Part shown: positions 54,377 through 62,442 of the stretch, piece by piece
Layout: each line of letters opens with the position of its first letter
How positions within the stretch are numbered: position 1 is the first letter of the stretch
Source of the DNA: Flavobacteriaceae bacterium UBA7684
GTDB taxonomy: Bacteria; Bacteroidota; Bacteroidia; Flavobacteriales; Flavobacteriaceae
Assembly (NCBI GenBank): GCA_002482885.1
Contig: DLGW01000016.1
Coordinates: forward strand, 321,111-385,110
Length of the DNA: 64,000 bases
Direction: 5' to 3'
Notes under the pieces: generated by a model
Told to the model about the DNA's origin: nothing
The model's input: only the letters and a program-made list of their open reading frames with translations
Database searches by the model: none
Position numbers and translations under genes: made by a program

Positions 54377-55414
54377 ATGAAAAGCATCATGCTTATCCTA
54401 ATTGTAGGGATATCTACTGTAGTTTATTCTCAAAAAAAGCAATATCAACAACACACGGTCGTCTTTTATAATGCTGAAAACCTATTCGATACCATTAAAG
54501 ATGCCCGTAAATTTGATCAAGAATTTACTCCAGAATCCAAAAAACGTTGGAACACCGAAAAATATCATCAAAAAATAGATAAAATTGCACAAGTACTCAG
54601 TAGTATTCATACTCCCGAGCAACCCCAAACTTTGCCTACGATTATAGGCTTATGCGAAATAGAAAATCAACAAGTGTTACAAAATTTGGTAAGTCATCCC
54701 TCATTAAAAAATAACAATTATCAAATCGTGCATTTTGATTCGCCCGACTTGCGCGGAATTGATGTTGCCTTGCTGTATCAAAAATCTCATTTTTATCCTA
54801 CTCAAATTAGTAAACACCCACTCATACTTTATAAAGAAAACGGCAAAAGATTATATACCCGAGACCAATTGTTGGTAACCGGATTATTAGAAAATGAAGA
54901 AATACATGTGTTAGTTAATCACTGGCCATCCAGATTTGGGGGTGAAAAAAAGAGTATGCCCAACCGATTGGCGGCTGCCAAATTGAATCGAACCCTTATA
55001 GATTCCTTGTTGAACATTAATCCACAGGCCAAAATCATTACTATGGGTGATTTTAATGATGGCCCTAAAGACGCCAGTATCACTCAAATTTTACAAGCAC
55101 ATCCGTTACCCAAAGTTAAACAAAATTCGTCGGGATTATTCAATCCCATGTACGCCATAAGTATCGAACAAGGATTAGGAACTTTAGCTTATAACGATGT
55201 TTGGGAACTTTTTGACCAAATCATTTTTAGTACATCTTTCTTGACTAAAAATTACCAAACTTTGCAGTTTCGATACGCCCAAATAGCCAACTTACCTTTT
55301 TTGGTACAAACTAGCGGTAAATACAAAGGTTATCCCTTAAGAAGCAATACCGAAAAAGCAGGATACAGCGACCATTTTCCTGTATATGCGGTCTTGATTA
55401 AGGAAGTAAATTAG
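54377..55414 (+). CDS. Secreted endonuclease/exonuclease/phosphatase family protein
   Basis: 345 residues with a signal peptide (about 1-18, LILIVGISTVVYSQ). The EEP fold is shown by VVFYNAENLFDT (metal-site Asn/Glu), ICLCEIEN-like GLCEIENQQVLQNL, VNHWPSRFGGE, the catalytic MGDFNDGPKD, and the terminal SDHFPVYAVL with the conserved Asp-His pair. The family includes nucleases and phosphodiesterases; being exported, it could scavenge phosphate from extracellular DNA or phospholipid headgroups, but this is speculation. Its stop codon abuts the lipA stop on the other strand with no intervening base. Confidence 0.9.
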   Translation: MKSIMLILIVGISTVVYSQKKQYQQHTVVFYNAENLFDTIKDARKFDQEFTPESKKRWNTEKYHQKIDKIAQVLSSIHTPEQPQTLPTIIGLCEIENQQVLQNLVSHPSLKNNNYQIVHFDSPDLRGIDVALLYQKSHFYPTQISKHPLILYKENGKRLYTRDQLLVTGLLENEEIHVLVNHWPSRFGGEKKSMPNRLAAAKLNRTLIDSLLNINPQAKIITMGDFNDGPKDASITQILQAHPLPKVKQNSSGLFNPMYAISIEQGLGTLAYNDVWELFDQIIFSTSFLTKNYQTLQFRYAQIANLPFLVQTSGKYKGYPLRSNTEKAGYSDHFPVYAVLIKEVN

Positions 55415-56293
55415 TTAATGAATGTGTTTTTCGGCATGATAAGAAGAACGCACCAAAGCGCTACTTTCCACGTGTCTAAAACCCAATTCTTTACCAACGG
55501 TTTCGTAGATTTTGAATTGTTCAGGAGTAATGAATTCTTTTACCGGCAAGTGTTTTTTGCTGGGTTGTAAGTATTGACCAATAGTTACAATATCTACATG
55601 CGCTTCTTTTAAGTCGTGTAAGGTTTGAATTACTTCGTCGGATGTTTCTCCTAAACCTAACATAATCCCCGATTTAGTTCTGCGTTGCCCTTGGTCTTTT
55701 AAGTATTTTAAAACACCCATACTGCGCTCGTATTTGGCCTGTATGCGTACTTCGCGAGTTAAACGTTTTACGGTTTCGATGTTATGAGAAACTACTTCTG
55801 GAGCCACTTCAATAATGCGGTCTATATGGCGTTTTACTCCTTGAAAATCAGGAATTAATGTTTCTAAAGTAGTTTCGGGATTCATTCTGCGAATCGCCTT
55901 TACGGTTTCTGCCCAAATGATAGAGCCCATGTCTTTTAAATCGTCTCGGTCTACACTGGTAATAACCGCATGTTTGATGTTCATGATTTTAATAGAACGC
56001 GCCACTTTTTCGGGTTCGTCCCAATCTACGGTTTCAGGTCTACCTGTTTTAACCCCACAAAACCCACAAGAACGGGTACAAATGTTTCCAAGAATCATAA
56101 AAGTAGCGGTTCCTTCTCCCCAACATTCACCCATATTTGGGCAACTGCCCGAAGTGCAAATGGTGTTTAGTTTGTATTTATCTACTAAACCACGCAATTC
56201 GGTGTATTTTTTACCCGTAGGCAGTTTTACTCGCAACCATTTGGGTTTAGGAGTAATGGATTCTGAATTTACGGTGGTAGTTACTGCTTCCAT
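55415..56293 (-). CDS. lipA: Lipoyl synthase
   Basis: 292 residues. This radical-SAM enzyme inserts two sulfurs into octanoyl groups on lipoyl domains. The auxiliary cluster cysteines C46, C51 and C57 lie in CTSGSCPNMGEC. The SAM cluster cysteines C72, C76 and C79 lie in CTRSCGFC. The C-terminal RSSYHAE motif, whose serine ligates the auxiliary cluster, is also present (SSALVRSSYHAEKH). No lipB is nearby. Its stop directly abuts that of the convergent EEP gene. Confidence 0.97.
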   Translation of the reverse strand: MEAVTTTVNSESITPKPKWLRVKLPTGKKYTELRGLVDKYKLNTICTSGSCPNMGECWGEGTATFMILGNICTRSCGFCGVKTGRPETVDWDEPEKVARSIKIMNIKHAVITSVDRDDLKDMGSIIWAETVKAIRRMNPETTLETLIPDFQGVKRHIDRIIEVAPEVVSHNIETVKRLTREVRIQAKYERSMGVLKYLKDQGQRRTKSGIMLGLGETSDEVIQTLHDLKEAHVDIVTIGQYLQPSKKHLPVKEFITPEQFKIYETVGKELGFRHVESSALVRSSYHAEKHIH

Positions 56294-56414
56294 GAAGAAT
56301 CATTTTTAACCTTGCAAAGATAGTTAAGTTGGTAAATCAAAAAATCACGTTTTTTGATTTTATCGTTTGTTTAATCGGATTTTTAAAAAAAGTGTGAATC
56401 AATTTAAATAAAAC

Positions 56415-56435
56415 AGGCTACCTTTTGGGTAGCCT
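56415..56435 (-). terminator. Rho-independent terminator of the nitrate transporter gene
   Basis: AGGCTACC (56415-56422) and GGTAGCCT (56428-56435) form an 8-bp stem with a 5-nt loop. On the minus strand it is followed by TGTTTTATTT. It lies 20 bp past the narK stop. Confidence 0.82.
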
Positions 56436-56455
56436 ACTTTTTAAAGAATTAATGT

Positions 56456-57817
56456 TTAGTTTAATTCCATAGCAGGTTCTAATTCTTCTTCTTTATCTTC
56501 AATTGTTTTTTCGAATTTTTTAATTTCTTCTATTTCTTTGTTAGCAGCTTCGTTTTCAGCCTTAGTAAAACGAATGAGTAGCGCTGTAAATGAAAGTACA
56601 GTTACAATTCCACCCAAAATTAAAAAAGCATCATTCCAAGCTAAGGTGTCTATTTTAAATAAAAACATGCCCAATACCGCTCCTACGTTACCTCCAGCAC
56701 CAACAATTCCCGAAATGGAACCTACTACTTTTTTATTTACAAATGGAACTACCGAAAATGTAGCCCCTTCTGCCATTTGTACAAATAATGAAAATAGAAT
56801 TAGTGATGGGATTAAGAACAATATGGCATCAATTCTTGAAAATAATATTAAACATAAACCTTGAAGGAAAATAGTGATAAACAACCATTGTGCTCTTCCG
56901 TTTAAACCTTTTGAACGTCCAAAACGATCTCCAAAAACACCTCCTAAAGTACGGGCAAATAAGTTCATCAATCCAAATAATGCAGCAATAGTACCCGCTA
57001 CAAATGGATCTATTTTAATGTCGTTGATTAGATACAATGCCATATTTGAATTTACTATCAATTCGATTCCGAAACAAGCTCCGTACATTAAAAACAGAAT
57101 CCAAACGCGATAATCTTTACAAGCATCTAAAAAAGTTCCGTGTTCTTTGTTAGCGATTTGATTCTTTTTAAAAGTTGCGTAGTCACCGTTCGGTGTATCA
57201 GTTGTTAAACGAGAATACAACAAACCAGTAATTAACATAATTACTGCAGGCACTGCCATGGCGTATCTCCAAGCCATTTCTTCGGGCATGAAAAAGGCAA
57301 AACTTAATAGCAACAAAGGCATGACTTGTTGGGTAACTCCACCTCCTAAATTACCCCAACCCGCAGCAGTGGCGTTGGCGGTCCCTACTATATTGGGAGC
57401 AAACATCAATGAAGTATGGAATTGAGTAATTACAAACGAGGCGCCAATGGCTCCTACAAAAATACGCACCAATAAGAGTTGTTCGTAGTTTTGTACAAAA
57501 CCAGAAAGGAATACTGGAATAGAGCCTAAAATCAAAATCCAAGTGTAGGATTTTCGTGGGCCGATTTTGTCGCTTAACCAACCAATGAATAATCGCATGA
57601 TAATAGTAGAGCCCACTGCCCATTGAGACGTGGTTACGAATTGTTTTTTGTCGATTCCTAAATCTTCGATAACCCATTTAGATAGGGCAGGAAAGGCAAA
57701 CCATCCAAAGAAACACATAAAAAAGGCAAACCATGTAAAATGAAAGGCCCGCATCTGTGGAGTTTTAAAATCAAGCAGGTTGATTTTGGTAGCTTTTGTA
57801 CGTATCAGATTTGTCAT
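56456..57817 (-). CDS. narK: Nitrate/nitrite transporter (NarK, MFS NNP family)
   Basis: 453 residues with about 12 transmembrane helices. The N-terminal FKTPQMRAFHFTWFAFFMCFF and the signature-like AAGWGNLGGGVTQQVMP, with a second SGIVGAGGNVGAVLG motif, are the nitrate-signature glycine-rich motifs of the NNP family. MRLFIGWLSDKIGPRKSY is the MFS loop 2-3 motif. The tail is acidic (EDKEEELEPAMELN). It likely imports nitrate and/or exports nitrite at the inner membrane. It is followed by a terminator, so it is transcribed alone. A palindromic element shared with the region upstream of cobA overlaps its -7 box. Confidence 0.93.
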   Translation of the reverse strand: MTNLIRTKATKINLLDFKTPQMRAFHFTWFAFFMCFFGWFAFPALSKWVIEDLGIDKKQFVTTSQWAVGSTIIMRLFIGWLSDKIGPRKSYTWILILGSIPVFLSGFVQNYEQLLLVRIFVGAIGASFVITQFHTSLMFAPNIVGTANATAAGWGNLGGGVTQQVMPLLLLSFAFFMPEEMAWRYAMAVPAVIMLITGLLYSRLTTDTPNGDYATFKKNQIANKEHGTFLDACKDYRVWILFLMYGACFGIELIVNSNMALYLINDIKIDPFVAGTIAALFGLMNLFARTLGGVFGDRFGRSKGLNGRAQWLFITIFLQGLCLILFSRIDAILFLIPSLILFSLFVQMAEGATFSVVPFVNKKVVGSISGIVGAGGNVGAVLGMFLFKIDTLAWNDAFLILGGIVTVLSFTALLIRFTKAENEAANKEIEEIKKFEKTIEDKEEELEPAMELN

Positions 57818-57842
57818 AGCTGTAAGTTTTTTATTACAGCAA

Positions 57843-57850
57843 CAAAACTA
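57843..57850 (-). promoter_or_regulatory. -7 box of the narK promoter
   Basis: On the minus strand this reads TAGTTTTG, an exact TAnnTTTG match, 26 bp before the narK ATG. Two bases of it overlap the TAAGT-N6-ACTTA palindrome at 57849-57864, so a protein bound there would cover the core promoter. Confidence 0.55.
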
Positions 57851-57872
57851 AGTATTTTTACTTAATATTTTT
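57844..57872. promoter_or_regulatory. Palindromic operator-like element upstream of narK
   Basis: Contains TAAGT (57849-57853), six bases, then ACTTA (57860-57864). The surrounding 29 bp match the element at 63901-63930 (reverse strand) apart from one mismatch and one single-base indel. A weaker copy (TAAGTATTTATATCTA) starts at 57892. Shared placement next to nitrate- and siroheme-related genes suggests a common regulator. The regulator is not in this window. Confidence 0.6.
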
Positions 57873-58119
57873 AATTTGACACAAATAAATTTAAGTATTT
57901 ATATCTATTTTTAGATGAATTACCTGTTTTTTGTAGTGTTTTCGGATGTTTTTAAGCGATGATAAATACGTAGATTAGTTTCTTTTTTTATGTTTTTTGA
58001 TAGTGAAATAGTATTCGCGTTACTGGTTGCAGTGAAAATCCTTTGGCTTTTTTTGCCAAAGATTGTAACGGAAAACAGGACGGCATCCGCCTATGGCGGA
58101 TGCCGGAACGCCCAAAAAA
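57873..58119. other. Intergenic region between narK and the MFS transporter
   Basis: Holds the distal part of the narK upstream region, including a degenerate TAAGT half-site at 57892, then a bipartite GC-rich hairpin element (58025-58112). No gene is seen. Confidence 0.55.
58025..58112. repeat. Bipartite two-hairpin intergenic element (REP-like)
   Basis: The first stem is CTTTGGC (58041-58047) with GCCAAAG (58055-58061) around a T7 loop. The second is CGGCATCCGCC (58081-58091) with GGCGGATGCCG (58095-58105) around a TAT loop. The intervening words AAAATCCTTT, GATTGTAACGGAAAACAGGA and the following GGAACGCCC resemble, from memory, a dispersed intergenic repeat common in Flavobacterium genomes. 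It lies directly downstream of the MFS gene and may also end its transcript. Confidence 0.6.
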
Positions 58120-59364
58120 TTACTCTATAAAATCTAAATCGGTATTGTGTGTTTCTGCCATGGTTAAAGTGGCATACATACCTAAGGCGTAAGCGATAAC
58201 TCCAATAATTAAAGCGGCGTAGATGACGCCTGTGGTGGGTTTAAAATAATCGAAGCCTAATAACATTAAAGGTAGTAATCCACGAACCATATTGGGTATG
58301 GTGGTGGCCGCTGTACTGCGGATGTTGGTTCCGAACTGTTCGGCGCCTACGGTAACGAACATCGCCCAATAGCCTGAGCCTAATCCAATCCAAACACAAT
58401 AAAAATAATACATGTTTTCGGTTTTAGTGCCTCCGAACAACATCAGTAAGATGCCCAAAATGGTGAATAACATCATGGCTATGATGGCTTTTTTTCGGGA
58501 ATGTAAGGCGTGTGAAAGGAATCCGCTAGCAAAATCTCCTGCTGAAATTCCTATATACGCCCACATGATGGCTTTGCCTGGATTGATTTCTGCAATGCCT
58601 AATTCGGGTGCAAATTGATTACCCATGACCGCCAATATGCCGATACAAAACCAAGTAGGTAAACCAACGGCAATACATTTTAGGTATTTAATGAGTTGTT
58701 TTTTTCGGGTGAATAAACTGAAAAAGTTACCGCGTTCAATATGGGTTTCGTGTTTGATGTGGTTGTACATACCGCTTTCTACAACACTTACACGCAACAA
58801 TAATAACATTAATCCTAAGCCTCCGCCAATAAAGTAGGCAATGGTCCAATCACCGGCTAATTCTACGGAAAGTTGTGCCACTACGGCGCCCAGTAATCCA
58901 AATCCAGCTACTATGGATGTGCCGATGGCTCTTAATTCTTTAGGTAAGGATTCGGAAACTAAGGTGATTCCTGCGCCTAATTCTCCGGCTAATCCTACGC
59001 CTGCGATGAATCTTAACCAAGCGTAAAGGGTGGTTTTGTCCATGAAGTCCAGTTGAGGTAAAAATCCACAAGCGATATTGGCTAAGGAATACACTAATAT
59101 GGAACCGAATAAAACCGATAATCTTCCTTTTTTATCGCCCAACATTCCCCATAAAATTCCGCCTAATAATAATCCAATCATTTGGTAGTTTAAAATTATG
59201 GTGCCTGCTACATCGGCATTTAATCCCATGTCTTTTAAACTGGGTACTCGTACAATTCCGAATAATAACAAATCATAGATGTCTACAAAATAACCTAAGG
59301 CGGCTACAATTACAGGAAAGCTAAATAAATGGTGTAGTTTTTCGGAAAGGGTAAAGGTTTTCAT
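58120..59364 (-). CDS. MFS transporter, sugar/metabolite-porter type
   Basis: 414 residues with about 12 transmembrane helices. The loop 2-3 motif is WGMLGDKKGRLSVLFGS, and helix 4-5 has RFIAGVGLAGELGAGITLVSE, typical of the sugar-porter/aromatic-acid side of MFS. The loop between the halves is long and basic (YNHIKHETHIERGNFFSLFTRKKQ). The substrate is unknown. Its ATG overlaps the sigma-factor stop by one base (TAATG), implying translational coupling. Confidence 0.85.
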   Translation of the reverse strand: MKTFTLSEKLHHLFSFPVIVAALGYFVDIYDLLLFGIVRVPSLKDMGLNADVAGTIILNYQMIGLLLGGILWGMLGDKKGRLSVLFGSILVYSLANIACGFLPQLDFMDKTTLYAWLRFIAGVGLAGELGAGITLVSESLPKELRAIGTSIVAGFGLLGAVVAQLSVELAGDWTIAYFIGGGLGLMLLLLRVSVVESGMYNHIKHETHIERGNFFSLFTRKKQLIKYLKCIAVGLPTWFCIGILAVMGNQFAPELGIAEINPGKAIMWAYIGISAGDFASGFLSHALHSRKKAIIAMMLFTILGILLMLFGGTKTENMYYFYCVWIGLGSGYWAMFVTVGAEQFGTNIRSTAATTIPNMVRGLLPLMLLGFDYFKPTTGVIYAALIIGVIAYALGMYATLTMAETHNTDLDFIE

Positions 59365-59921
59365 TATTGTTTCTTTTGGATGATTTCGGCTAATAATTTT
59401 TTAGCCCGTAGTAGTTTTATTTTTACGTTACTTAAAGGTAAATCAATTTGATTACTGATTTCGTTGTAGCTTAATTCCTGAAAATAGCGCAGTTGAATGA
59501 TTTCCTGATGATCGGGTTTTAATTTTTTGATGTATTTTAAAAGTTCCGATAAGTTTTGGTCTAGAATTAATTGATCTTCGGCAGTAGGCGAAGAGTCGGC
59601 AATTCTATAAGCAGTTTTATCGTCGGAAATATCTAAGGCGTAATTGAATTCGGGTTTGGTTTTTCGAATCAAATCAATGTGTACGTTTTTGGCAATGGCA
59701 ATTAACCAAGTGTTGAACCCAAATTGACTGTCGTAAGTGTGAATTTTGTCAAAGGCTTTGGCAAAAGTTTCAATGGTAACATCTTCAGCATCTGATTCAT
59801 CGGCGGTGCGTTGCAACATGAATCGGTATACTTCGTTCCAATACGTGTCTAAGATAAGGGTGTAAGCCGATTGGTTACCCTGTTTTGCTTTTTCAATTTC
59901 TTGTAAAAGATTTATCGCCAA
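59364..59921 (-). CDS. ECF-type RNA polymerase sigma factor
   Basis: 185 residues from a TTG; a stop two codons upstream in frame excludes a longer protein. Region 2 has DTYWNEVYRFMLQRTADESDAEDVTIETF-like sequence (in part YRFMLQRTADESDAEDVT) and NTWLIAIAKNVHIDLIRK for -10 recognition. Region 4 has HQEIIQLRYFQELSYNEIS and LPLSNVKIKLLRAKKLL for -35 recognition. It overlaps the glycosyltransferase end by 10 bp and the MFS start by 1 bp. No anti-sigma gene is adjacent, so its control is unclear. Confidence 0.92.
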   Translation of the reverse strand: MAINLLQEIEKAKQGNQSAYTLILDTYWNEVYRFMLQRTADESDAEDVTIETFAKAFDKIHTYDSQFGFNTWLIAIAKNVHIDLIRKTKPEFNYALDISDDKTAYRIADSSPTAEDQLILDQNLSELLKYIKKLKPDHQEIIQLRYFQELSYNEISNQIDLPLSNVKIKLLRAKKLLAEIIQKKQ

Positions 59922-61057
59922 CGGTTAGGTTTAAGAAAAAGATTGGTAATGAATAAAGAAATCTGAATAAAAATCAATAAAAATTCCAATACAGGATACC
60001 AAACCACTAAGTTTTTTTCTTTTAGTTTGGAAGCAGTAAATCCAATAGATAAAAAACTGATCAGGTATCTTACGCCAATGATTCCCAGCACAGCGTATAA
60101 TAAAATTTCATAACCTAAAATAGCGGTTATAGCCAATAGCGCAATGCTTAAAACCAAAAATAACAACTGTGAAATATAAAATAAGCCTAATAAAACGCGG
60201 TCTTTAAATTTATAGTACTTAGCGGTAGAAATGTGTCTGCGTTTTTGTTCAATCCAATCGGCATAAGTTTCTTTAGGTAAAGAACGGGTAAAACTTTCGG
60301 GGGTAGCTATAATGGTGGTGTTTTTGGCTGTTGCTACCGAATTGATGAATAAATCATCGTCCCCAGAAAGTATTTTCATGTGGTCTACAAAACCATTGGC
60401 TCCAAAAAAGTGTTCTTTTTTGTAGGCTAAATTTCTGCCTACACCCATATAAGGATTGCCTCTTTTAGTCCAAGAAAAATATTGCAGCGCCGTAAGTAAG
60501 GTTTCAAAACGAATCAATTTATTTAAAAAAGTAGGCAAAGTTTCGTAGCCTCCGTAACCCAAAACAATGGTTTTTTCGGTGCTGAAAGATGCAGCTACCT
60601 CGGCAATCCAGTTTTTAGAACTGGGTGCGCAATCGGCATCGGTAAGTAATAAACAGTCATAGCTGGCGGCTTTGATTCCTAAAGTAAGTGCATATTTTTT
60701 AGAACTCCAATTCACATTGGTATCTACTTCTTTAACATCAACAATTTTAATGTTTTTGTGTTTTTCTGCAAAAGCTTCCATGATTTCTATAGTACCATCG
60801 TAAGAAGCATCGTTGATTAAAACGATTTCAAAAACAGGATAATCTTGTTCTAAAATTAAAGGAAGGTGTTTGGTTAAATTCTCTGCTTCGTTCTTGGCGC
60901 AAATAATTACCGAAACGGGTTGTTTTTTAGTGTTAGGCGTATTTTTTGAAGATTTGGTGTAAGAAAAAGCACCAAATACAAATAAATAATATACAATTTG
61001 AACAAAAACAACAACCGCAAAAAAGACAATCAAGAAAAACAACATAGTCAAATACAT
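59912..61057 (-). CDS. Membrane-anchored family 2 glycosyltransferase
   Basis: 381 residues. An N-terminal helix (about 5-30), a cytoplasmic GT-A domain and two or three C-terminal helices (about 285-375) are seen. Nucleotide-sugar motifs include VSVIICAKNEAENL, EIVLINDASYDGT and LLLTDADCAPSS (DxD). The acceptor-side GDDDLFINSVA and the EQKRRH motif (QxxRW-like) point to a processive or polyprenyl-type GT2. The product is unknown. Its start overlaps the preceding small-protein stop as TAATG. Confidence 0.9.
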   Translation of the reverse strand: MYLTMLFFLIVFFAVVVFVQIVYYLFVFGAFSYTKSSKNTPNTKKQPVSVIICAKNEAENLTKHLPLILEQDYPVFEIVLINDASYDGTIEIMEAFAEKHKNIKIVDVKEVDTNVNWSSKKYALTLGIKAASYDCLLLTDADCAPSSKNWIAEVAASFSTEKTIVLGYGGYETLPTFLNKLIRFETLLTALQYFSWTKRGNPYMGVGRNLAYKKEHFFGANGFVDHMKILSGDDDLFINSVATAKNTTIIATPESFTRSLPKETYADWIEQKRRHISTAKYYKFKDRVLLGLFYISQLLFLVLSIALLAITAILGYEILLYAVLGIIGVRYLISFLSIGFTASKLKEKNLVVWYPVLEFLLIFIQISLFITNLFLKPNRWR

Positions 61058-61260
61058 TAAGAGTGAGTAGGCTCAGCGCAATCTTTCATTTGTTCGGGTG
61101 TTTTACCACAAAAACTGCAATTTTCGCCATCTTTGTTTAAAAACGGACTCTGACTGGCACAAGTGCCTGCAAATTTTCCGTCTTTTTTAGCCCAAATTTT
61201 AATGGCAATTCCCGCAAAAGCTAAGGCAAGTAAACCAAAAGTTAATAAGAATAATTTCAT
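61057..61260 (-). CDS. Small Cys-rich membrane or secreted protein
   Basis: 67 residues from the ATG at 61260. A hydrophobic N-terminal helix (about 3-23, LFLLTFGLLALAFAGIAI) is followed by a short domain with four cysteines: C34, C48-x-x-C51 in NCSFCGKTPEQM, and C61. The CxxC arrangement could bind a metal or Fe-S cluster. I believe similar short ORFs occur in flavobacteria, but I cannot name a function. It is translationally coupled to the glycosyltransferase. A start at 61290 would only lengthen the cytosolic N-terminus. Confidence 0.75.
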   Translation of the reverse strand: MKLFLLTFGLLALAFAGIAIKIWAKKDGKFAGTCASQSPFLNKDGENCSFCGKTPEQMKDCAEPTHS

Positions 61261-61348
61261 CTTTTTTAGACTTAAAATTAAAGCTTTCACCCCAAACGAA
61301 AGCAGAGCGCAAAAGTACCGATTTTATTGCAGTGAAAAAACAAAATTC

Positions 61349-62362
61349 TTAAAGAATATTTACCTCGGTTTCAATAGAAATTCCAAATTTTTCTAAAATA
61401 GCGCGTTGTACTTCGTGAGCCAAATCTAAAATTTCGCTACCTGTAGCATTGCCGTAATTCACCAATACCAAAGCTTGGTTTTTATGAACCCCTGCATCGC
61501 CAATTCTTTTGCCTTTATAACCCGCCTGTTCAATCAACCAACCCGCAGGTACTTTAACTTCGGTTTCAGAAACTTTGTAGCTAGGCATGTTCGGATATTG
61601 TAAAGCCACTTGGTCGTACAAAGACTTAGGAACCACAGGATTTTTAAAGAAACTACCACTATTGCCTAATTCTTTAGGGTCGGGTAATTTACTTTTTCTA
61701 ATCGCAATTACCGTATTTGAAATGTCTTTAATGGTAGGATTCAGAATATTGTTTTTAGTCATTTCATCGCCAATAGAACCATATTGCGTATGTAAGACAT
61801 GATTTTTTTTAGTCAATTTTAAAGTCACCGAAACAATCACGCATTGGTCTTTTAAATCCTGTTTAAAAATAGATTCTCGATAGCCAAATTTACAGTCTGC
61901 TTTAGCAAAAGACTTTACCTGTAAAGAATCTAACAATAAAGCCTCGCAACTATCAAAAGTATCTTTTAACTCCACTCCATAAGCCCCAATATTTTGAATA
62001 GGAGCCGAACCTACATTACCTGGAATCAAGGACATGTTTTCGATGCCTCCAAAGTTTTGATCAATACACCAAAGCACAAACTCGTGCCAGTTTTCGCCAG
62101 CGGCTGCTTTAACCCAAACAAAATCTTCGTTTTCTTGTACAATCTCTTTTCCTTTAAGATTCACGTGAATCACTAGTTTGTCCACATTTTTAGTCAACAA
62201 CATATTGCTTCCGCCCCCTAAAATTAATTTGGCTTCGTTTTTATGTTCACTTAAAACCGTGCGCAACTCCTCAATAGAAGTCACTGAAACAAAACCAGTC
62301 GCTTGAGCGTCAATACCAAAAGTGTTGTGCGTTTTTAAAGAAAAATCAGAAATAATTTGCAT
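61349..62362 (-). CDS. murB: UDP-N-acetylenolpyruvoylglucosamine reductase
   Basis: 337 residues from the ATG at 62362. This FAD/NADPH enzyme makes UDP-MurNAc for peptidoglycan. Visible motifs are HNTFGIDAQA at the N-terminus, LILGGGSNMLL for FAD, GSAPIQNIGAYGVEL, KFGYRESIF with the conserved arginine, and GNSGSFFKNP with the catalytic serine proton donor. It is of the longer E. coli type, with the C-terminal domain ending SIETEVNIL. An in-frame ATG at 62383 lies inside the upstream inverted repeat. The small Cys-rich gene follows after about 88 bp. Confidence 0.96.
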   Translation of the reverse strand: MQIISDFSLKTHNTFGIDAQATGFVSVTSIEELRTVLSEHKNEAKLILGGGSNMLLTKNVDKLVIHVNLKGKEIVQENEDFVWVKAAAGENWHEFVLWCIDQNFGGIENMSLIPGNVGSAPIQNIGAYGVELKDTFDSCEALLLDSLQVKSFAKADCKFGYRESIFKQDLKDQCVIVSVTLKLTKKNHVLHTQYGSIGDEMTKNNILNPTIKDISNTVIAIRKSKLPDPKELGNSGSFFKNPVVPKSLYDQVALQYPNMPSYKVSETEVKVPAGWLIEQAGYKGKRIGDAGVHKNQALVLVNYGNATGSEILDLAHEVQRAILEKFGISIETEVNIL

Positions 62363-62363
62363 G

Positions 62364-62398
62364 TTGTAAAATTCAAGTGTCAATACACAATTTTACAA
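62364..62398. promoter_or_regulatory. 10-bp inverted repeat over the murB promoter
   Basis: TTGTAAAATT (62364-62373) and AATTTTACAA (62389-62398) form a perfect inverted repeat. The spacer contains a further GTGT-CAAT-ACAC palindrome (62377-62388). It partly overlaps the -7 box at 62396-62403. It could be an operator; no factor is known. Confidence 0.5.
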
Positions 62399-62403
62399 AA
62401 ATA
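62396..62403 (-). promoter_or_regulatory. -7 box of the murB promoter
   Basis: On the minus strand this reads TATTTTTG, an exact TAnnTTTG match, 33 bp before the murB ATG at 62362. Confidence 0.55.
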
Positions 62404-62442
62404 AGTTTCGGATTACAACAGTAGTTGTATTTATAATTTGGC

